Assembly (NCBI RefSeq): GCF_032854445.1
Contig: NC_088300.1
Span: 40,888,458-40,952,457 of the forward strand
DNA: 64,000 bases
From: Liolophura sinensis
Taxonomy: Eukaryota; Mollusca; Polyplacophora; Chitonida; Chitonidae
Reading direction: 5' to 3'
Position 1 is the first letter of the stretch. Each line of letters begins with the position of its first letter. The notes beneath the pieces are model-generated. The model had not been told where the DNA came from, made no database searches, and was given only the letters and a program-made list of their open reading frames with translations. A program made the translations under genes and the position numbers. Shown here piece by piece: positions 1 to 11,894 of the stretch.

Positions 1-140
1 CTATGGCGACATGGACTCACCCTGCCACAAGAAGACACAATATATGTACATGTATGATGAAAAACCACAAGCACATATACATACACCCCACAATTGATGT
101 TGATTTATGCAAGGGAAAGTATAATTTGCCTGTGAACAGT

Positions 141-248
141 AATAAATGTTCCTTACTGTCAAACTGACACATTTGGGGCTATTTGTCCCCATAACTCTCG
201 CAAATGCGTTGCTCAAAGACAGTTATCCCACTCCCCATTACAACTAAC
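141..248 (+). repeat. Dispersed repeat 'B', copy 1
   Basis: This stretch aligns by eye with 3683-3786 in the same orientation and with 3211-3325 in reverse. Shared blocks in order are 'aaatgttcctta', 'gacacatttgggg', a t/c-rich run, 'ctctcgcaa.tgcgttgct' and 'ttaccc.ctcc..caac'. There is no coding frame across the copies and no terminal inverted repeat or poly-A tail that I can see. It is probably a fragment of an unnamed interspersed element. Confidence 0.55.
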
Positions 249-1078
249 TTTCACTTTTACCTGCCTTTGTGTGCGCGCAGTCTGCTTCAGTTATGTCACA
301 AGCATCATACACAGTTCACACATTGTAAATGAAGCCACTTCTGACTAGAACTGCAGAATGCTGTCAAGCTTTTCACAATATCTGCTGCAAGTTCTAGTAA
401 AAGAATTGGTGCTACTCCATCTATGGCATGGTTTGTTCGGAGTGTATCGCCATTTTGTTATCTTGTGTATCAGAGCGTTGTATCCTTGATCATGACGCAT
501 AACTGTCTTAATACCGTAATACTCACTTGAGTTAACTCAGTATAGAGTAGAAGCCTGAAGAATGACCGTTCTGTATCAAGCTAGTCTCCGTCCTTGTCAC
601 CACTGACGTTGTTGTTGTTGTAGCTTGGGTCCTGCCATCGGCGCTGACACAAGCAAACACAATACAATGAAGCTACATTTCCAATATTTCACACTCGAAC
701 AGTGTTCGACTGACTGATGTGCTACTCAACGGACAAATCGCACATAACCTGGTATTAGTGTGGAGATAATTAAGAAAACAAACATGATTATCTCCGTGGT
801 TTTGACTCCTGTCTGTTCCAGTCAACTTCCGTCTACTCCAATCACGTGACTTGTCCGGATTACGACAATACTGCACTACCAAAGCTATTTTCTTGAGGTG
901 AAATATGGTGTAATGTTTTCGTGTGAGTCGACTCACTGACATGTCGAAATAGCCTTCTCAGGAGAGGGCGATTGGTTTTTAATTAATTTACGGATTAAGT
1001 AATGCATATCCTGTAGATTGTCAATTGACTAAATAAAGGATCATAGACCTACAGCTAGAGGCCTAAACTGGCCAAGTA

Positions 1079-1208
1079 CCGGTAGTTAGCGTGTTAGCGC
1101 AGCAGAGTGGCACAGGAGAAGACCCATCGAATGCTCGCTGTGAGTCCAGCTCATGTAGGCTTCATCTCTGGTCATATGTACGCGGGATGGTCTTACAGCA
1201 ACCCGTGA
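1079..1208 (+). mobile_element. tRNA-derived SINE, 5' half
   Basis: The segment matches the tRNA-like head of the main SINE family here ('gttagcgtgttagcgcagc', 'gctgtgagtccagctcatg', 'cagcaaccc'). The polymerase III B-box region is recognisable but degraded. The 3' half with its 'gtgaaatattcttgag' tail is missing, so this is a truncated old copy. Confidence 0.6.
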
Positions 1209-3210
1209 ATTGTTTTGACTTCATACGTTACGGGTTCTAGGCCCCTATCAGTTGGTGTTTTAAGAATATATAGGACCTAGTATTATTTGACGCCCGATGG
1301 CCCTTTATAAATCAGCTGTGAATTATACGGGTTGCAATTTTATAAGTGCGCTTGTGACTTTTTTTTTTATTAAATACAGAGCCAAACAATTTTGAAAAAC
1401 AACTACTTATTTATGGCTATAATTTCTCTAAAACCATTGAAATCGTCCTTCGAACACGAGATAAAGACGATCTCCAGCTGCATGACCTATAAGAGTTCAT
1501 CTGTGTTGGTCTCGATTATTACACAAATGATGCACCGGGGATTCTTGGGTATGTTTTAATATGTCATTTGTTACATGTACATGAACCGTGTATTCACCCC
1601 TAGAATTGCCATTTACCAGTTTGGAAATAGCAAATGCTACTTCCTCGGGCCTATAAAGGGGCTATAGGCCCTATACAAAGGGAATTCAGTCCACGAATGA
1701 CTGGCTATAAATTTTCTAAAAATTAAGATTGCGTTGTCTGAAAAAGTCATGTATGGCTTACCGAGATTTTCAAATTGTGTTAACCAGGTGCTAGATTCAA
1801 ATAGGTCTGTTAATGTAGGGTTGTGTTACTGGGTTTCGTTCAAATTCCAGCAACGCTTAATTGAGGTCACCGCCATTACAAAACTGTTGAAAAGTCATTT
1901 AGCTTTTTCACTATTAAGATACCCTATTTTTAATTAATTTTTTTCAATTCGTGTAGTAATTACGAAAAAAACAAAACAAAAAAAAACAAATATACAGTAT
2001 AAAGAAGAAATATGTGGTACAGTGCAACTTTCGTTAATTAAGTTTTACATGCGTTTATTTCATCATGTCCTTTTTGTCGTGTGTTTGTAAAACGTCTTCA
2101 CTGTCTATACATGTGCTACATGTTAGGTAACATTGATAGGGACATCCTTAAAGTTGTTACCGTGGATGATCATTGCGACCAGAAATATATAAGTTGGAGA
2201 CTCTACAAGCTTTCTTTGTTTACATAGAACAGCTCAGCTTATTGCCTTTCGGTAAATGTCAGATTCACAGGCTACTTGTACTACTTGGGCCTAAAATGTG
2301 ATTTAAAGTTTGAAAAAGTTATAATGCGAGGTCCCGGCTTTATAAAGGTTTAGAACTTATTACTGATTTTGAACAGTAACAAGTGCACGAACGAGGCTGG
2401 TATTTTAAGAAATGTAATTATTTGGGCTACTGGAAAATAATATCTAAAATTCGATTTTTTACCCAATTTCTCTGGTATAGCCTATTAAAGAATGTTACTC
2501 CAGTATAGAAAAGAATGAAAATCGGATAACAGCCTTTCACAACAAGCGCCTACAAAAGATATTTTTGAATGGTAAGCCTGTTTTATGCCATGCATGGATA
2601 CAAGAACTTTGAGAGCCTGATCTCAGAGGAAACTGAACAAATCACAGAACGCAAAGGAAACCAGACAGAACGCAAAGGAAACCATACATAACACAAAGGA
2701 AACCAGTCAGAAGATGGAGGAAACGTACCGATGGTGAGAACGTCAAATCCTGGTATACAGCTTTGTAATCATAAATGCGTACATATTTACTTAAGATGTT
2801 GAGAAGTTTACATCGGTCCTGCTTTTTGTTGGGTATAGACCTATGAGAGTTGCACGTAAGATAAGCGAACTAAAGAGTATTCAGTTTATGGATACAGACC
2901 TATCGCGCGACCATCATAACATTTTGTTGTTGTCTATATACTCCTATCGTATTGACTCAACCTTTTTTGCTGGTATCAGGCACGTTATCTTGTAATATTA
3001 TATTACCATTCTGTACAAAGGAGGGGAACAAATACAGTCGTTTGTTTTATTGTTACATCTCCTATGCAACCCTGTCGACTTTGCTACAGAAAGTATATTC
3101 GTGATTCAAGGGAGGCAATACCGTTAATATGATATGTGTACCGGGTTGCAACCCCTTGCACCATCAATGTATTTGGTTTTGTGCAACCTCTTCTCGGAGC
3201 TTCTGAATGC
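1209..3210. other. Gene-less stretch
   Basis: No convincing exon or transposon is visible. It has short A/T runs near 1359 and 1963-1991 and a 21-bp tandem repeat at 2643-2705 (listed separately). The 67-codon frame at 1734-1937 shows no protein-family feature. Confidence 0.5.
2643..2705. repeat. 21-bp tandem repeat, three units
   Basis: Three consecutive 21-bp units end in 'caaaggaaacca'. Units 1 and 2 are almost identical and unit 3 differs at a few bases. Confidence 0.8.
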
Positions 3211-3325
3211 GCAGTTGCAGGGTGGGGTAACTCTCAACGAGCAACGCTGTTGCGAGAGTTACAGATTGCGGGGGGAAACGGCGCCAGATGTGTTGGATTG
3301 GGGTTAAGGAACATTTACCACTCTT
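3211..3325 (-). repeat. Dispersed repeat 'B', copy 2 (inverted)
   Basis: The reverse complement aligns with 141-248 and 3683-3786, sharing 'aaatgttcctta', 'aacacatctgg', 'taactctcgcaa', 'gcgttgctc' and 'gagttaccccacc'. With 3683-3786 it forms a diverged inverted pair about 360 bp apart. Confidence 0.55.
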
Positions 3326-3682
3326 CACTTGCGTATTCAATAGCCCCTAGCATATATCGATGTCAAATGAATGTTTCTACATAAATTAACTAACGTGTTA
3401 ATTCTTATGTTTGCCTAACCAAAAATAGTCAATGACAACAATACAAATTGACAAAAACGAACATTTTCAGGATCTACCCTACTGCGGCCGCCATCTTGAT
3501 AACTCTTTAACCGCTATTTTATAGGCTCGGAAAATGTGATAATTTTTTTTATGAACATACGTGATTGCCATATAGGCCTATCCTTCTGGTTCGGAGAGTG
3601 TGATAACAAGTTAGTTAATAACATAGACAACCCGATTGTCCTAGATTTATGCTAGAGAAGTTAATGCTCCTGTAAATGACAG

Positions 3683-3786
3683 GGGTAAATGTACGTTATC
3701 GTCAAATCCGACACATTTGGGGATGTTTCCCTCCATCGTTCTCGCAACTGCGTTGCTTCATGAGATTTACCCTGCTCCGCAACTAC
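3683..3786 (+). repeat. Dispersed repeat 'B', copy 3
   Basis: Same element and orientation as 141-248: 'ggtaaatgt', 'gacacatttggggatg', 'ctcgcaactgcgttgctt', 'ctgctccgcaactac'. Confidence 0.55.
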
Positions 3787-3883
3787 TAAATGGAGACTAG
3801 GCCTATATTAGCTCATCGTGAACTTGATAAGGGAAGTAGAATTAGCCCTATTTTAAAATATGGTTTGTTCAAGGCAATATAAT

Positions 3884-4065
3884 ACGCGTGTACAAGGATT
3901 GATCCACCCAGCATGTGTCCGTACACTCAGCTGTCATCTGGTCTCCTCCTCATGATGCTTCTTTGAGGCAGTGCAAAACGCGTGTACAAGGATTGATCCA
4001 CCCAGCATGTGTCCGTACACTCAGCTGTCATCTGGTCTCCTCCTCATGACACTTCTTTGATACAC
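3884..4065. repeat. Recent 94-bp tandem duplication
   Basis: A segment starting 'acgcgtgtacaaggattgat' at 3884 is repeated at 3978, giving a 94-bp period. About 75 bases are identical before the copies differ ('gatgcttc' against 'gacacttc'). The near identity indicates a young local duplication. Confidence 0.9.
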
Positions 4066-4234
4066 CACAATACACTTGTCTTACATATAATATGAATGAC
4101 CTTCTCACTCCTGCTCGAAATGTAGCTCACACATTAAATTCAAGCATTGGACAGCGAATTTCTCCCACTCTTGCTGTTCTTCGCTACAAATATTTTGGTA
4201 ACAATAACCGATTTGCGATCAGTAATTTCTCAAA

Positions 4235-4310
4235 ATTAGTGGTTTTCCCTGGGCACTCCGGTTTCCTTCATTCATAAAACTGACTGCCATCGTATAAGCG
4301 AATAAATCCA
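4235..4310 (+). mobile_element. SINE-like 3' tail (second tail type)
   Basis: 'gggcactccggtttcct', 'cataaaactgactgcc' and 'atcgtataagcgaa' match the same blocks at 38966-39027 and 48690-48752. This tail resembles the main SINE's 3' region but its upstream part differs, which suggests a related family. Confidence 0.5.
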
Positions 4311-4376
4311 TCCCCAGGGTATATATATGGACATGCACTTGTATGCTGGTATATTATGGTCAAAGCTCTGGTCGTT

Positions 4377-4612
4377 TGATTTATTTATTTGATTTTACTC
4401 AAGGATATTTCACTTTTACGACAGCGGTCAGAGAAAACCAGACAGAGCCCAGGAGAAACCCACGACCATCTACAGGTTGCTGACAGACCTGATCATGTAG
4501 GGTCGGAAAGGAAGCGAGCATGAACTTGAACTCTTAGCGGCCACATTCATGAGAACCTCCCGGGTCATTGTGCCGCGCTGGCACGCTAACCCTTCGGCCA
4601 CGGAGGTGCCCC
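4377..4612 (-). mobile_element. tRNA-derived SINE, near full length
   Basis: Read on the minus strand it runs from 'ggcacctccgtggccgaag' (A-box region) through 'agagttcaagttcatgctcg' (B-box region) to a tail 'gtgaaatatccttgagtaaa' followed by AAAT repeats. The head-middle-tail order is that of the intact copy at 8512-8770. Confidence 0.8.
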
Positions 4613-5034
4613 AAAGTACTCTGAAATTCGAGGATGTTGTGAGGATGGAACAAAAATGGAGGTGTTTCACTGGAAGTCAAACTTAAGGTCTTCACGTGAA
4701 AATCCTCCCAGTGTTTACATATAAAACATACTAGTGTATTTCAGTTAAACCTTAATGGTGAAATGTGGGTCATTTCATGCAGATACTCAGTGGCAGGCTT
4801 CTGATAATCACTGTCTTGAGTTCCCTTCTGCAACATCCAATAATTATATATTGTATCGCATTGCTTGTGACATCAGATGTGTCAAGGTCAGAATACAATG
4901 GTCTAACCAAACTGAAAAGGTCAAATATACCAGACGTCGAACATTGTCAAGGAGACATTTGGTAAGCTTATCGAATAAAATCTTGTCAGTTTTCTTGTCT
5001 TACCATTACATTATCGCATGTCCTAACCAAACTG

Positions 5035-5070
5035 AAAACCGTCATCAACAATGGGTAGGATGACGGTTTT
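5035..5070. repeat. Perfect 12-bp inverted repeat (hairpin)
   Basis: AAAACCGTCATC at 5035-5046 is the exact reverse complement of GATGACGGTTTT at 5059-5070, with a 12-base loop. Upstream, 'taaccaaactgaaaa' occurs twice, near 4904 and 5025. No gene ends here, so no terminator role is claimed. Confidence 0.7.
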
Positions 5071-7993
5071 AAACCTGCATGCTCTGTAATGTAGTATCTC
5101 TGTTTTCTTAATACAGGTGTAACACACCCATGCTATACCAATTCATTGATATTGTCAGATATTGTTACAAAACGTTCTCTGCTGCGTGTACCAGGGTATA
5201 TACGTGTGCGGAGGGACAAAACCAAAGTAACCTTGTTACCGTTTCCAATAGACCTGCATCTCCTTGCCACACGGTTGCTGATATTATGGTAAGTTAGTTG
5301 CAGATAACTATATTCTAATCATTCTGATCACATCGGCAGCTGTTGTCGAAGCATGATAACATGCAAAGTGTGGCTGATTATTGCTAATATGTATATGTCA
5401 TGTCGGCTTACATAACTGGCTAAGTACCCTTCAGATAATTGTGCTATTTTGACACATTAAGCACCCAGTGTTCATATTAATGTTGGACCACCGTTTCCAG
5501 GATCAGCCCCCACGCTCTAATTTCCACGTTCGAAATCTCCTTATACAGGCATGTAATCAGGGGTCATTATCAAGTTCACCACGCATGCGTCGGTTGTCAA
5601 CACATCAGAAATAAACAGGGGTTATTATTGTAACTCGATGATTGTTCTAAATACCTCTGTATGATAAATATGTAGCATGTTGGCGAATAAAAAAAACCCA
5701 TCAAATCAACGATCTTCAGCCCGCCATCGTCCCAGGAAATCTATCAAGAATGTAATACTTATTTTTAAGATCATACTTATTCAAGAGGTTGCCCGCAACG
5801 TCTTCGCTGAATTGTCAAGTCACTTTGGCACTGTTTAACTAAGGTGGCTCAGCTAGCATTATTCGCCGCTGTCCAGATAAGACACGTGTATTGCATTTCT
5901 AGACGGACAAAATCCCATTACAAATCCGCAAGTTTAACAGACTCTGAGAACTGTACCATATATGAAGCAGTTAGAGCAGCTTTGTACAGCCAGCACTAAA
6001 ATATGTATACATATGCATGCATATCAATAATTCAGATTTCGCCCAGAAATAAACATGAATAGACTTTTCTAGATAAAAAAAAATTTCTCGAATTTTCATA
6101 ACAAATTATGTATCAAGTAGATCTTGACTAGTGTCTGTATTCTTGTTTGTGATATATCTATCGAATTATAGGAAAGCAACCATATGCTTTTCATGGCGTG
6201 ATTACATTGTGTTCCTGTTGACAACAGTTATGAAGACCCCAGGATCATACTTGATGGACAGTAGTTGTTGCAAATTATATCCGGTATGTCCTAGCAGAAG
6301 CATGATAAGATCTGGGAATATCTAAAGCTGGATCAATTCAGACAGGGTTAAAAGTAAAGCCAACTTTTCTTAGAATCTTGATTGCTCTTCTGTTCTTTTT
6401 GCATCCATCACAAAGACCCCTATTACTGTATAATTTGTCGATCACAGTTTCAGCCAGATTGAACTAAATAGAGAACGTTTGTTGTTTTTCTTAAATGCCT
6501 CTATTTTATGAGGCCCCTGAGGCAATGGCTGTTCGACCTTGCCGTTCAGACCTGTGTCATATAGACTATTGATCTTCTCCAGTGTCTACAGGGTATAAAG
6601 ACATGTAGGCCTAAGAACTGTGGGTTAACCCAACTTTAAAAGTTTCCAAGAAAGCTCACAGTTGGATAAGGCCTCATGGGTCACTGATTATCTTATCAGA
6701 TGTGTGCAACGGTTTTGGACATCTGCTGACGTAGGCTGGTAACAACTGGTTGCAGAAAGCCAACTTCAGAGTGATCTGGGGCTAAGCAACAGGGGATTAA
6801 AAAAAACAGAGCAGGAAAAACAAGAGAAAGGTCTTCAAAGTGAGTTTTTCAGTTGAGCTCAGCATCACACTACTTTGTATATGTGGCCAATGGACCAAGA
6901 TTGTGCACTTGAAGAGAGCAAATTTTATTTCTTCAACGTACATAGTATTAAATCAAGGACCACCATTCGACTTCTTTTCAACGTTCGACTCACATGAAAA
7001 TTAACACATCTGCATATCTGCACATGCGTCAAGGGGGCTGTTCTACCACAATATTGCCAGAGTCGTATATATCTCATACCTTAAATATAGCAAATATTTA
7101 GAACACTAAACAACGTCATGCAAATAGCTAGCACCAGAACAGAGTGGAAACCAAAAAACGTATACGGAAGTAATAAATTAAACTGTTAAAGATGTTTGTC
7201 ACGATTTCGAGCCTTGTACGAACAACTATTATCATACAATAACATAATATAATTATTTAGCTTTTACAGTTTTGCTATTTTGTTGTTTGTCAGATTCTCT
7301 TCACCTTTTACCAGTTGACAGACGTCCATTGGTATTAGCTTATGACCCTGAGTCGTATGTACATGTATATGCAGTGGAACTAATCCAAGCATCCAAGGCT
7401 TTCTCCAATATTATATGCATACCTGAAAAGGTTAGCCGATCAAACAGTTGGAATTCTTGAGAACCACTATGTCTATATATGTATAGCTCGAGTAAAGTGT
7501 AAGGTCTATTCAAGAAATGCCTCCTTTTTTTTTTGGCAAAACATCTTCATCCTCTACCAATCTAGCGAATTCTTCTTGCTACTATGGTACAGAGAAGATT
7601 ACTTGGCTTTCACTATTATGAAAGCGTCGATGGCAGTAAGCGATCGACAGCGCTCATATGACCCTTTAATTGGTCTTAAATGAAGTTTGTCAGAACTATT
7701 GCAAGGTTCGTCAGTTATTTGCTAAAGGCTGGTCGTTTTGCTGCAAGGGAATTCCCATTTCTCCCACCAATAAAAAAATATTTAAAATATTCCAAACACC
7801 TTAACACTTCAAAGATGTTCATAAATTCATTGACTGATGGCTGACAAGCCTTGTACCAATATAATTTGCAACGCTTTCACCGAACCATTGAGTTCGACTT
7901 GGGATATATCAGTAAACCTTTACCGTCCAAACCATCTACGTCTTGGGTACATTTTGTTCGATTCCCATCATCGGCGTCTTATTTTCTGTTCAG
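5071..7993. other. Gene-less stretch
   Basis: Nothing recognisable was seen. Open frames of 60-64 codons (6131-6325, 7272-7460) lack family motifs and plausible splice context. Confidence 0.5.
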
Positions 7994-8234
7994 ATTTATT
8001 TATTTATTTGATTGGCGTTTTACGCTGAGCTCAAGAATATTTCACTTATACGACGGCGGTCAGGATAATAGTGGATGGAAACCCGGAAGAAACCGGATGA
8101 AACCGACGACCATCCGTAGATTGCTGCAGACCTTCTGACGTATAGCCGGATAGGAAGCCAGCATGAGCTGGATTTGAACTCCCAGTGACCGCAATGGTGC
8201 GAGGCCCCTGAGTCATTGCGCCGAGGAGGCGCCC
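7994..8234 (-). mobile_element. tRNA-derived SINE, near full length
   Basis: On the minus strand it holds the head, the 'gagttcaaatccagctcatg' B-box region, 'gatggtcgtcggtttcatcc', and the tail 'gtgaaatattcttgagctca' ending in AAAT repeats. The A-box end is shortened by deletion. Confidence 0.85.
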
Positions 8235-8511
8235 TTCTTATTTTGGTTCAGAAACCCATTGTTAACGGGATCATTACGATATCCATTTCAACCCTCAGAG
8301 ATTGACGAAGGTTGAAATTAAGTACTGAGGGTAGTTTATGTTACATCGACATTTTTGCAGAGAACAGAGTATATTATTACAGAAAGCTGAGTGCTATCCT
8401 GTCAGAAATCAAGTGACCCTCAAGATTGGAGCGGAGAAACCATTCACTGAGAAAAAACTAATCCGTTATGTTTTTACCCGCATCCATGTAAATTTATTTC
8501 CATTATAACTA

Positions 8512-8770
8512 GGGGCCTCCGTGGCTCAGTTGGTTAGCTCCCTAGCGCAGCGTAATGACCCAGGAGTCTCTCACCAATGCGGTGAGTTCAAGTCCAGCTC
8601 ATGCTGGCTTCCTCTCCAGCCGTACGTGGGAAGGCCTGCAGCAACCTGCGGATGGTCGTGGGTTTCCCCCGGGCTGAGCCCGGTTTCCACCCACCATAAT
8701 GCTGGCCGCCGTTGTATAAGTGAAATATTCTTGAGTACGGCGTCAATCAAATAAAATAAAACAAATAAAT
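8512..8770 (+). mobile_element. tRNA-derived SINE, best-preserved copy
   Basis: This is the clearest member of the dominant family. The A box (TGGCTCAGTTGG, 8522-8533) and B box (GTTCAAGTCC, 8586-8595) have the spacing of a tRNA gene. They are followed by a conserved middle ('cctgcggatggtcgtgggtt') and the family tail ('gtgaaatattcttgagtacg') with an A/T-rich end. Open frames on both strands here are by-products. A weak flanking direct repeat (ATTATAA) is visible near 8502 and 8773. Confidence 0.9.
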
Positions 8771-11659
8771 CAATTATAATCATGATGTATAACCCACTAC
8801 CACAAATGTAACTTGGCCACAGGCAATTGTCAACCGGAAATGAAAGATTAGCTCTCTCCATTTTCAGGTCACGTACGCCTATACGTGGATTCATTTTCAT
8901 AATTTGCTGACGACTGGCTAATTTATGTCATCGCGAGCACTTTGGCAGATTAAAAAATATAGTTTTTTATGGTATCACATTTAAAAACTTGCCTGTCGTT
9001 TGCATCACGCCATTAGAAACCATACTTAGTTCTTTAAACAGAACGCATATGAAGGACAAATAAAATGGGTTGCAGCAATTTTGGTGAAGTAATGAGCGAT
9101 AGGGTGCATCAAAGGCCTATTTGATCGGTGCAGAGAGGAAGTCAGTGTAAAATGTCGATAGTTTTTCACTAAATGCGGTGGTGTAGAAGAATTTAATTGG
9201 TGTCTTACTGCCGAGGTAGAATGTTCTCTTCCGCTTTGGGCACGTTCAGCCTGATGTAATACATTCTAAATGAAATGGGCTACTTTTACATTTTTGGTAT
9301 GAACATTCTAAAAACGTCCATTTGACAAAGCTAATTTTATCCTCCAATTTCAAGCTGTAAATATGGCCCTGCTTGAAATAAACCCGAAAGGGATATCACC
9401 GCAACACCTGATCGCATCAACACACGGATTGTTAGTATTTTGTATTCTCGGTATTGCATTACCTAGTAATCATTACTTGGGATATACTATTTACTTCAAA
9501 AGCATTCTGCTGTGCGAGGAATGAATAATGAAACAGGTAGAAAATTAAATATATTTAATCCATGTAGCTGCCATATCCGTTATAATTATTTTGTAGTGAG
9601 GAATTTTTGGGGTATGTGAATGTTTGTACTCTTGACAAGTTGACAAGATAAGCAAGGCAAGTACGGGAATATCCAGCCGATAGTATTGGAATTTGCATGA
9701 CAATCGGCTTTCGCATGAACAGGGAAGGGCATGATCGTTGCTCATTATTGTGACACTCCGTGTTCAGGCACAGGATATACAGCTACGCTCCTAAACGCAG
9801 TGCTCGGTTGAAGACAGAATGCAATTTATTTTCAAAATCCGATATTCTTATATCATTCTTTATCTAAGAACATGCTCGAAACCAGCTCTTATTTTATTTC
9901 TTGCATTCCGAAACGAGCTCTACGGTTATTTCTTGCACTCCGGTTTCCCTCGCCCCCCCCCCCCCCCATAAAAGTGGTCGCCGTCATGCAATGGATAAAT
10001 TCTGAACCACGATGTCAACCTTAAATGAAATAAATAAATATGTAAATAAATCATTCAAAACCCAAGATTCTCATTCAACTCTTCATCTAAAATCTGAGTT
10101 CTTCCCTGGGTCTTCGTCTAAACTCACAGTTTCTCATTCCATTGGTCATCTAAAATCCCAGTTTCTGAAAATGAGCAAAGGGTAAACATGATTCTTCACA
10201 GAGTGGATAATTATACGTCTATGGATTAAGACGCATCCATGTTTGTTACGTCAATCTGCTGCTTTTATGAACAATTGCAAATTCGACCTGGAAATTATTA
10301 ATAAAATACGAGTTTGAATTTAATTTGGATACCATGCCTAATCTTCTCTTTTATGTGTTGTTATACCAGCTTTTCTTTACTATTTATATAATTAGTTGTT
10401 ACATATTCATTCAGCAGCCTGGGCCCAGTTGTTTGGAAGTGTATTTGCTAATAGCGGTTCTCAAAGACAAGTATAACTGCAGCAGTTTTACTTCATATTT
10501 AATATACTGGTACACATTTTCTTATAGGCCGAGCACAAAATTAAAGACTTGGTTTGAAGTTAAGTCTGGTATTACCAAACGGCTCCTGGTCGTGCGACTG
10601 TGGAATTGGAATGTCATAGACTATATCTATACACGAATGGCGGATTTGACGCCTTACTTCTGTTTAACTGATTGAAATTTCCAAGAATTAAGGATTCAAC
10701 TTTGTTCAGAATGGGTACATTTGATCAGAGCGATTATGTCGTACACAATCGTCTGTACAGAGAGGACTGATTAGTGGTACACCACATCAGCGACGCGGTA
10801 TTATTTCTGAGATCTGCTGATTTGACCTAAGGGAACCGGTGAATTATTGACCCTGGCCACTTTGTCGTAATTTAATACTCACAGTGCTCGCCACCAGTCA
10901 TGGGAATGTTTATTGAAGCCAGGCTCTTTGCTACCACATTGTACGTTTTATTAGCAAAATGTGTTCGGGGAACAGATCTTTACCATTGTAGCATAGCCTT
11001 ATCAGATCACATGAGAGCCATGCAGAGTCATGTCAGCAAAATACCTTAACAACACCATTTTTGGCCCGGTTATATTTCATGCCGCTTTACAATGATAATA
11101 CATCACTCATGTTGTTTTTTCTGTCTGCATAAATCACGTGGCTTCGAAGCCATAAAAGTGGCATGGTGAAAAAAATTCAAGGGAGATGAAAATATAACTC
11201 CGAGCTGCGACTATTATCTTTGGCCACCGACTTGTTTCCTTGTGGCACCGACTTATCATCTCAGGGCTCCAAGGGAAAAAGTCTGCTTGGGTCCAGCGTA
11301 TAAAGTCTGAGCCCCGTTTTAAATGACCGATCATTTGCGAGTGTACAAGTTGTCGCCATCATTGCGGACCATCGGTAGACTGTACATCAATAACCCACAT
11401 CTGCTGATTTAGAATTGTAGTAAATGGTCTACCCTGATAAATAGCGCATTTACTGGAATATTAACAACGCTGTATATCGGCTTTGTTTCTCCCGGCAAGG
11501 TTGCCATACACTTAGTTGCGACATTATTGTGAGGTGCAATTATTGTTAGTGGTAAATATAGTGCATCATTCGGATAACATGCAGCTCTAGCCTGCGAGTT
11601 CTGGGAATTAGCGAATCATGAAGTCAAGAGCGCACTTGTTTTGATCTACTGTCACACTG
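8771..11659. other. Gene-less stretch
   Basis: No gene is visible. It contains a C17 run (9951-9967) inside a degraded SINE tail. The 116-codon frame at 10325-10675 has a hydrophobic start but no family motif, no cysteine pattern and no supporting splice sites that I could identify. Confidence 0.45.
9940..10030 (+). mobile_element. SINE-like 3' tail interrupted by a poly-C run
   Basis: 'gcactccggtttccctcgc' then C17 then 'ataaaagtggtcgccgtca' matches the second tail type ('cactccggtttcctcc.cccataaaactg'). The homopolymer appears to be an expansion of the cytosines normally present at that point. Confidence 0.5.
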
Positions 11660-11894
11660 TTTATTTGTTTGATTGATGTTTTACGTCGAAGTCAACAATA
11701 TTTCACTTATACGACGGCGGCTAGCATTATAGTGGTCCAAGGGGAAACCCACGACCATCCGCAGGTTGCTTACGGACCTTCCCACGTACTACCAGAGAGG
11801 AAGCCAGCATGAACTTGACTTTAAGTCAGTGGCCGCATTGGTGAGAGACTCCTGGGTCACTGCGTGCCAATCACCACGGCCACGGAGGCCTCAC
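11660..11894 (-). mobile_element. tRNA-derived SINE, near full length
   Basis: The minus strand reads 'gaggcctccgtggccgtgg', 'catgctggcttcctctctgg', 'gcaacctgcggatggtcgtg' and the tail 'gtgaaatattgttgacttcg'. It is a diverged full-length copy with a small deletion in the middle. Confidence 0.85.

Noticed and set aside
8521-8900. Frames of 77 and 109 codons on both strands
   Set aside because: They lie over a full-length SINE. The same applies to 61710-62090.
10325-10675. 116-codon frame with a hydrophobic start
   Set aside because: No family motif, low-complexity AT-driven composition and no intron-exon signals.
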